Part shown: piece after piece, positions 59,934 through 64,000 of the stretch | How positions within the stretch are numbered: position 1 is the first letter of the stretch | Layout of the letters: each line of letters starts with the position of its first letter | Origin: Dyadobacter pollutisoli | Lineage (GTDB): Bacteria; Bacteroidota; Bacteroidia; Cytophagales; Spirosomataceae | Length of the DNA: 64,000 bases | Assembly: GCF_026625565.1 (NCBI RefSeq) | Contig: NZ_CP112998.1 | Coordinates: forward strand, 1,986,501-2,050,500 | Direction: 5' to 3' | Notes under the pieces: model-generated | Seen by the model: only the letters and a program-made list of their open reading frames with translations | What the model was told of the DNA's origin: nothing | Database searches by the model: none | Position numbers and translations under genes: made by a program

Positions 59934-61169
59934 CTATAATTGGGTGTCTGCCTGCAAATGGCTGACGCTTGTAAGTTCCATTTCAAGGTTAATTTCGAAT
60001 TGCTGATCAGTTTCTATAATGTCCAGTTTATGCTTCTGAGGATAGAGCAATGCAAGTCTTTTTGCAGTATTTACGAGTCCAAACCCTCCTGGCTTTTGAC
60101 CGGTTTGTTTTAGGGAATCTAGGGACTTATTCTTTGGAGGTACGCTGTTTTTTACTGAAAATAAGAGTTTGGCATCCTCTAAATGAATTGAAATATTTAC
60201 AAATGATGAGGACAGGCTACGACTTGTGCCGTGCTTGAATGCGTTTTCAACGAATGATATTAATAAAAGTGGCGCGATGAAATAATGCTCAGGGTTACCA
60301 TGCAGCTGATAGTCAATAGCTACTTTGTCTGAGAATCGTGCTTTTTCAAGTTCAATATAACTTTCAATATAATCTACTTCCTTGGTCATTACAACCCGTT
60401 CCCGATTGGATTCATACAAACTATACCTCATCAGATTGGAAAGGCGCATGACCAGATCCGCAGCATGCTCGTCAACGTCCGCGGTTCTGGCATAAATTGC
60501 ATTGAGCGTATTGAAAAGGAAGTGCGGATTGATCTGGGACTTAAGAAAGCTGAGTTCCAGGTTCAGATTATCTCGTTGCAGCGTTAGTCTTTGCCTCTGA
60601 AGATCCAGATTGTCTTTTTCCAGCTGGATTCGGTCCCTTTCCAATCGTAAATTGTGCGTTCTGGCTGACACTACGTCCCGCATTACTTTTATGACAAGTA
60701 CAGGAGTTACATAAAAAAAGCTCCAACCATAATTGAAATAGGCAATTTTAAAATCTGTAAAGCAAACCGTCCATGGATTGGGATTCAGGTAGCGGTTCCA
60801 GGCCCGGACAATGTAATTAGATTCTAATTGGCCTTTGAAGTTGCTTATTTGAGCCAGGTAGGAAAATTCATAATAGTTAGTAATATATATGAGCTGAAAC
60901 AGCGCCAATAGTGAGATAATAAATGGAATTAATCGCCTCGGGTAAAGGAATTTGGGAAAAACAATGTAACCTAAGAAATAAAAGATAATGAGAGTTTGAG
61001 ACATGACTGCCACAGCCGCATGCTCGATAGTCGCCAGGTTATCTTTCGTTAATGTGGGGACGGAAAAGTAACGTATAGTTGCCCAGACAAGTAACCATGT
61101 CAGTAAATGTAGGAGGAATCTTCCAGTTGTTTCTGGTAGCTTAAAAAAAGAAAACAGCTTTTTTGCCAT
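59934..61169 (-). CDS. LytS-type sensor histidine kinase (His_kinase family), RiPP-linked
   Basis: 411 residues. N-terminal region has about four transmembrane segments (FLLHLLTWLLVWATIRYF, QTLIIFYFLGYIVF, LIPFIISLLALFQLIYITNY, FFYVTPVLVIKVMRDVV), then a coiled coil rich in Leu/Arg/Gln (residues 168-205), the phospho-acceptor box SQINPHFLFNTLNAIYAR with His216, MRLSNLMRYSLYESN, and an HATPase part (LLLISFVENAFKHGTS, GGFGLVNTAKRLALLYP). This is the PF06580-type kinase that pairs with LytTR regulators. Six bases separate it from the regulator gene; the next gene downstream is the RiPP precursor, after a 149-base gap. No extracellular sensor domain is visible, so the signal may be membrane-borne or the peptide itself. 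Confidence 0.92.
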   Translation of the reverse strand: MAKKLFSFFKLPETTGRFLLHLLTWLLVWATIRYFSVPTLTKDNLATIEHAAVAVMSQTLIIFYFLGYIVFPKFLYPRRLIPFIISLLALFQLIYITNYYEFSYLAQISNFKGQLESNYIVRAWNRYLNPNPWTVCFTDFKIAYFNYGWSFFYVTPVLVIKVMRDVVSARTHNLRLERDRIQLEKDNLDLQRQRLTLQRDNLNLELSFLKSQINPHFLFNTLNAIYARTADVDEHAADLVMRLSNLMRYSLYESNRERVVMTKEVDYIESYIELEKARFSDKVAIDYQLHGNPEHYFIAPLLLISFVENAFKHGTSRSLSSSFVNISIHLEDAKLLFSVKNSVPPKNKSLDSLKQTGQKPGGFGLVNTAKRLALLYPQKHKLDIIETDQQFEINLEMELTSVSHLQADTQL

Positions 61170-61175
61170 GTTACA

Positions 61176-61958
61176 TTACACCCGGTTTTTATTCAACGAC
61201 GCCAGCACCTCGCTTCGGTAAGTAACCCCGATCGGGACTTTTTTGCCGTTCCGTGTAGTGATTTCGTTCCCCTCGATTTCCAAAATAGCGTCCTTATTCA
61301 CGATGTATGACCTGTTTACCCTTAAAAATAACGTTTTTGACAGCACTTCTTCGAATTTTGACATGGTCATATGAATCATCGAAATGCGGTCGGACCAGTA
61401 TAGTTTCACATAATCCTTCATGCCTTCCGCGAAATGAATTTCATGTGGATCCACCTTGATCAGTTTCTTATTCTCTTTCAACAAGAGAAAATCGCCATGG
61501 AAACTAGCGGGTTTTGGTTCCAATGTTGCTTTCATTTCTTTCAAAACAGGCTCGGCTGGGGCATTTTCCGTGTTTAAGGATAGCGTGGGATGGCTTTGGG
61601 TCACCTTATTTACAGCTTTGACGAAACGCTCAAACGACACGGGTTTCATCAGATAATCGGTAACGTCCTGCTCAAAGCCTTCCAATGCATAAGAAGGATC
61701 GGCGGTGATCATGATGATGGCCGGGCGACTGGCAGGCAGTAGTTTAAGCAGCTCAAAACCGCTGATACCGGGCATTTCGATATCGAGTAATACAAGATCA
61801 GGTTTCAACTGCCTGATTTGAAAAACAGCGTCTGTGGCAGTGTCGCTTACACCGATCAGTTCGAGAAAAGGTATCCTGGCAACGTATTTTTCGATTAATT
61901 CTCGTGCAACCAACTCATCGTCCACCACTATGCACCGTAACCTTTGAGGAGAAATCAT
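61176..61958 (-). CDS. LytTR response regulator, RiPP-linked
   Basis: 260 residues: receiver domain with CIVVDDELVAREL (Asp13, Asp14) and LVLLDIEMPGISGFELLKLL (phospho-acceptor Asp59), IIMITADPSYALEGFEQDVTDYLMKP (Thr and Lys of the active site), and a C-terminal LytTR DNA-binding domain (about 155-258; DFLLLKENKKLIKVDPHEIHFAEGMKDYVKLYW, SKFEEVLSKTLFLRVNRSYIVN, GKKVPIGVTYRSEVL). It is the first gene of the RiPP unit. LytTR proteins usually bind paired short repeats upstream of peptide or bacteriocin genes. Its own start lies 65 bases from the divergent HD gene. Confidence 0.93.
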   Translation of the reverse strand: MISPQRLRCIVVDDELVARELIEKYVARIPFLELIGVSDTATDAVFQIRQLKPDLVLLDIEMPGISGFELLKLLPASRPAIIMITADPSYALEGFEQDVTDYLMKPVSFERFVKAVNKVTQSHPTLSLNTENAPAEPVLKEMKATLEPKPASFHGDFLLLKENKKLIKVDPHEIHFAEGMKDYVKLYWSDRISMIHMTMSKFEEVLSKTLFLRVNRSYIVNKDAILEIEGNEITTRNGKKVPIGVTYRSEVLASLNKNRV

Positions 61959-62023
61959 ATCTTATTGAAATTCGCTAGCTTCACTTCATTCATCTGCAAT
62001 AGTATAGGTATCTATCGAAATAA

Positions 62024-62695
62024 ATGTACTATTCGGCGGCTTTTTTTCTAAGAAGTTATACTTTCCTATTTTTAGGTTACAAACCGGCTGCTACCACGGC
62101 AGCGTTTGATCCTGCATATATTGATGTCGTTAGAAAAATTGTAAACCACTTCCCGATCCCGCCAATGGAATATTCAAATCAAACTATTGAAGACCTGCTG
62201 CACCATTTCAAAGCGGATATCGGGGAGGATTTTTTGAAATATAAAAACCACGTTTACCGTGTCTTTCTCAATTGCATTTTACATGATACCGACCCGGCTC
62301 ATGTAGAAAAATATGCCATTGCAGGTGTTTTTCATGATATTGGCATCTGGACAGACCATACGATCGATTATCTTGACCCGTCCATTGAACAGCTGAAAAT
62401 GTACCTTGCCGTACATAGTTTGGGACATTTGACCGGCGAGATCAGCCTGATGATTTACTGGCATCACAAAATTAGCAGCTACCGCGGCAAGTACGAACAT
62501 ACGGTCGAGACTTTCCGGAAAGCAGACTGGACCGACGTGACTCTGGGGATCCTCACGTTTGGTGCTGACCGGAAGGTCGTAGGCCGCAACCGGAAATTGC
62601 TCGGTAACGAAGGCTTTCATGTGTTTTTGATCAAAAAAATCTTTCAAAATCTCCTGAAAAAGCCATTGAAACCGCTTCCAATGTTCAAAATATAG
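62024..62695 (+). CDS. HD-domain phosphohydrolase-like protein
   Basis: 223 residues from the first ATG at 62024; ATG 62165 (MEYSNQTIEDLL) would give 176 residues and could be the true start, since the leader is hydrophobic but of unclear coding quality. The HD motif block is KNHVYRVFLNCILHD with YAIAGVFHDIGIWTD (His-Asp pair in FHDIG), and YWHHKISSY provides further metal-binding His. Small stand-alone HD proteins often hydrolyse nucleotides or phosphoesters. Divergent from the LytTR regulator and downstream of nothing in the RiPP unit, so probably independent. No further assignment. Confidence 0.75.
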   Translation: MYYSAAFFLRSYTFLFLGYKPAATTAAFDPAYIDVVRKIVNHFPIPPMEYSNQTIEDLLHHFKADIGEDFLKYKNHVYRVFLNCILHDTDPAHVEKYAIAGVFHDIGIWTDHTIDYLDPSIEQLKMYLAVHSLGHLTGEISLMIYWHHKISSYRGKYEHTVETFRKADWTDVTLGILTFGADRKVVGRNRKLLGNEGFHVFLIKKIFQNLLKKPLKPLPMFKI

Positions 62696-62737
62696 TTTTT
62701 ACACGGCTATAATTTCTTAGCCTGGTGTTTCAAATTT

Positions 62738-64000
62738 CTATTTTCTCAAAACCCGCCTGATATCGCTTACCGATACAGCGTCTTCATCATTGCCAAAATT
62801 TTGGCGGATAAAGGTCAGTACCTGCGCCATTTCCTCATCTTTCAGGAAGTTATGTTTGGGCATCAGGTCATTATAAGGTTTTCCAGCCACTTGTATTTCT
62901 CCTTCCAAACCATTTGCGACGACTTCAATGAGCCGCTTTTTGCTTCCCGTAACCCACTCGGAACCACCCAGTGGGGGAAATCGGCTCCCGTCACCCATCC
63001 CGTTACGCTGGTGGCAGGGCGTACAATAGGTGTTATACACGCGCTGGCCCGCAACCTTGGTTTTGGTATCCAGGTTATCCGCCACTTCATCGGGTGTGCG
63101 GATATGCCCAAGTTGCTTGTGGGTTTCCATTGTGGCCAGCTGTTTTGTTCCAAAATCACCTCTGTTGCCTTTGAACATAATTCGCCAGAGCTTTCCTTTT
63201 CTGGAATCGGTCACGTAAAGAGAACCGTCGGGGCCTTCTGCCAGTCCCATCGGACGGAATTTGGCATCATTTGTATTAATGATCGGATCAATGCCTGCAA
63301 AACCGTCCGCAAATACTTCCCAGTCACCCGCTGGCTTGCCATTTTTGAAAGGTACAAAAGCTACAAAATAACCCGCCTGCGGATAGGGAGCGCGGTTGGT
63401 AGAGCCGTGAAAAGCAATGAATGCGCCGTGTTTGTACCTTTCGGGAAACTGATTTCCTTTGTAAAAAAGCAGGTCATTTGGTGCCCAGTGGCCTGGAAAG
63501 CCTATTAATGGGTTTTGATATTTACTTCCCTGGCCTTCCTTTTTGCCGTCACCGCCATATTCGGGGTTCAGCATTTTTTTGCCCTTCATTTGGTCAAAAT
63601 AGTAGTACGGCCAGCCAATATTCGATCCCTGGGTCACCTTTACAAACTCTTCTGCCGGTAGCATCGCGCTTTGCCAGGACGAAAACAGGTCAGGAAACAG
63701 GCGGTGCAGGTTGTCTCGACCATGCACAACCGCATACAGGCTTTCATCATCCGGGTTCCAGCGCATGCCCACAATACTTCTTAGTCCGGTGGCAAACAAT
63801 GTCCCATCTTTTTGAGTCTGTCCCGCCTTATCCGCACTGAATTTCCAGATACCGCCATGTTTTTCCAGATCAGGGCACGGGTCCAGGCCTACGCTACCTG
63901 GTTTTCCGCCCGGTGAATTGACCATATCCTGGCAGGCGTCCGAAGGCGCGCCAAATGGCACATACATATTGCCCTTATTGTCAAACGCCATAGGCTTGGT
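62738..64000 (-). CDS. PQQ-dependent sugar dehydrogenase / sorbosone dehydrogenase-type protein with cytochrome c tail (partial)
   Basis: The frame continues past the window's right edge (codons for T-K-P precede MAFDNKGNMYVPFG), so the N-terminus is missing. The first 300 residues are a beta-propeller (GTLFATGLRSIVGMRWNPDDESLYAVVHGRDNL, SNIGWPYYYFDQMKGK, GFPGHWAPNDLLFYKGNQFP, AEGPDGSLYVTDSRKGKLWRIMF) of the glucose/sorbosone dehydrogenase type, binding PQQ and calcium. The C-terminal 110 residues are a cytochrome c domain: VYNTYCTPCHQRNGMGDGSRFPPLGG with the CxxCH heme site (CTPCH) and a later methionine (DLMPKHNFLKDEEMAQVLTFIR) as probable axial ligand. It would pass electrons from a sugar or alcohol to the periplasmic respiratory chain. 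Convergent with the HD gene. Confidence 0.9.
   Translation of the reverse strand, partial: TKPMAFDNKGNMYVPFGAPSDACQDMVNSPGGKPGSVGLDPCPDLEKHGGIWKFSADKAGQTQKDGTLFATGLRSIVGMRWNPDDESLYAVVHGRDNLHRLFPDLFSSWQSAMLPAEEFVKVTQGSNIGWPYYYFDQMKGKKMLNPEYGGDGKKEGQGSKYQNPLIGFPGHWAPNDLLFYKGNQFPERYKHGAFIAFHGSTNRAPYPQAGYFVAFVPFKNGKPAGDWEVFADGFAGIDPIINTNDAKFRPMGLAEGPDGSLYVTDSRKGKLWRIMFKGNRGDFGTKQLATMETHKQLGHIRTPDEVADNLDTKTKVAGQRVYNTYCTPCHQRNGMGDGSRFPPLGGSEWVTGSKKRLIEVVANGLEGEIQVAGKPYNDLMPKHNFLKDEEMAQVLTFIRQNFGNDEDAVSVSDIRRVLRK

Overview
The window looks like a piece of a Bacteroidota chromosome from a Cytophagales bacterium, most like Dyadobacter or a close relative. This rests on two SusC/SusD pairs, type IX secretion C-terminal sorting domains (type A and gliding/CHU_C type B), LytTR two-component regulators, and many enzyme families typical of soil and plant-associated Cytophagales. 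The genus is an inference.

Layout. 1-8.7 kb: the N-terminal part of a propeller-type sensor, a secreted lipase-like gene broken by a frameshift in a C tract, three tandem lipoprotein paralogues (one decayed), an Ntn-hydrolase-like protein with a membrane tail, and small membrane proteins. 8.7-13.3 kb: tRNA-Leu(GAG), a SelA-like PLP enzyme beside the stub of an amidohydrolase, a gliding-type secreted protein, and a VOC protein. 13.7-33 kb: a first polysaccharide utilisation locus (PUL) with SusC, SusD, a PL1-type pectate lyase, DUF4955, MGH1-like hydrolase, Asp-box propeller, Tat-type sugar isomerase-like protein, DUF5703, FGGY kinase and a DUF5060/TIM-barrel glycosidase. 33.8-42.3 kb: a second PUL with SusC, SusD, a propeller-jelly roll protein and a GH127 beta-L-arabinofuranosidase. 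42.3-43 kb: a HigBA toxin-antitoxin pair. 43-53.9 kb: DUF1080 and DeoR genes, then a sugar module of fucose/arabinose-isomerase-like protein, split transketolase, nucleoside-hydrolase-like Sde182 protein, and an Rbs-type ABC importer with a DUF2291 protein. 53.9-64 kb: a WG-repeat protein, a DUF3095 protein, a RiPP operon, an HD protein and a partial PQQ-type dehydrogenase/cytochrome c.

How it fits together. The two PULs and the sugar module read as a pectin-side-chain system: outer-membrane uptake, lyase and glycosidase cleavage, then inner-membrane ABC import and a cytoplasmic isomerase - kinase - transketolase route for a pentose-like sugar. The actual sugar cannot be fixed from sequence; L-arabinose or apiose are candidates.

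Most notable. On the minus strand between 56.5 and 62.0 kb, a LytTR response regulator, its sensor kinase, a previously uncalled 47-residue peptide gene (59641-59784) and a full-length LanB-type dehydratase form a compact unit. The peptide has a Bacteroidota-style leader (LVLKKERL) and a Cys/Thr/Ser-containing core, so it is very likely a lanthipeptide-like precursor. No LanC cyclase, transporter or protease gene lies beside it. A second notable feature is a 33-34 bp near-palindrome present five times, always in the same orientation and just after a stop codon, between genes of the sugar-utilisation region.
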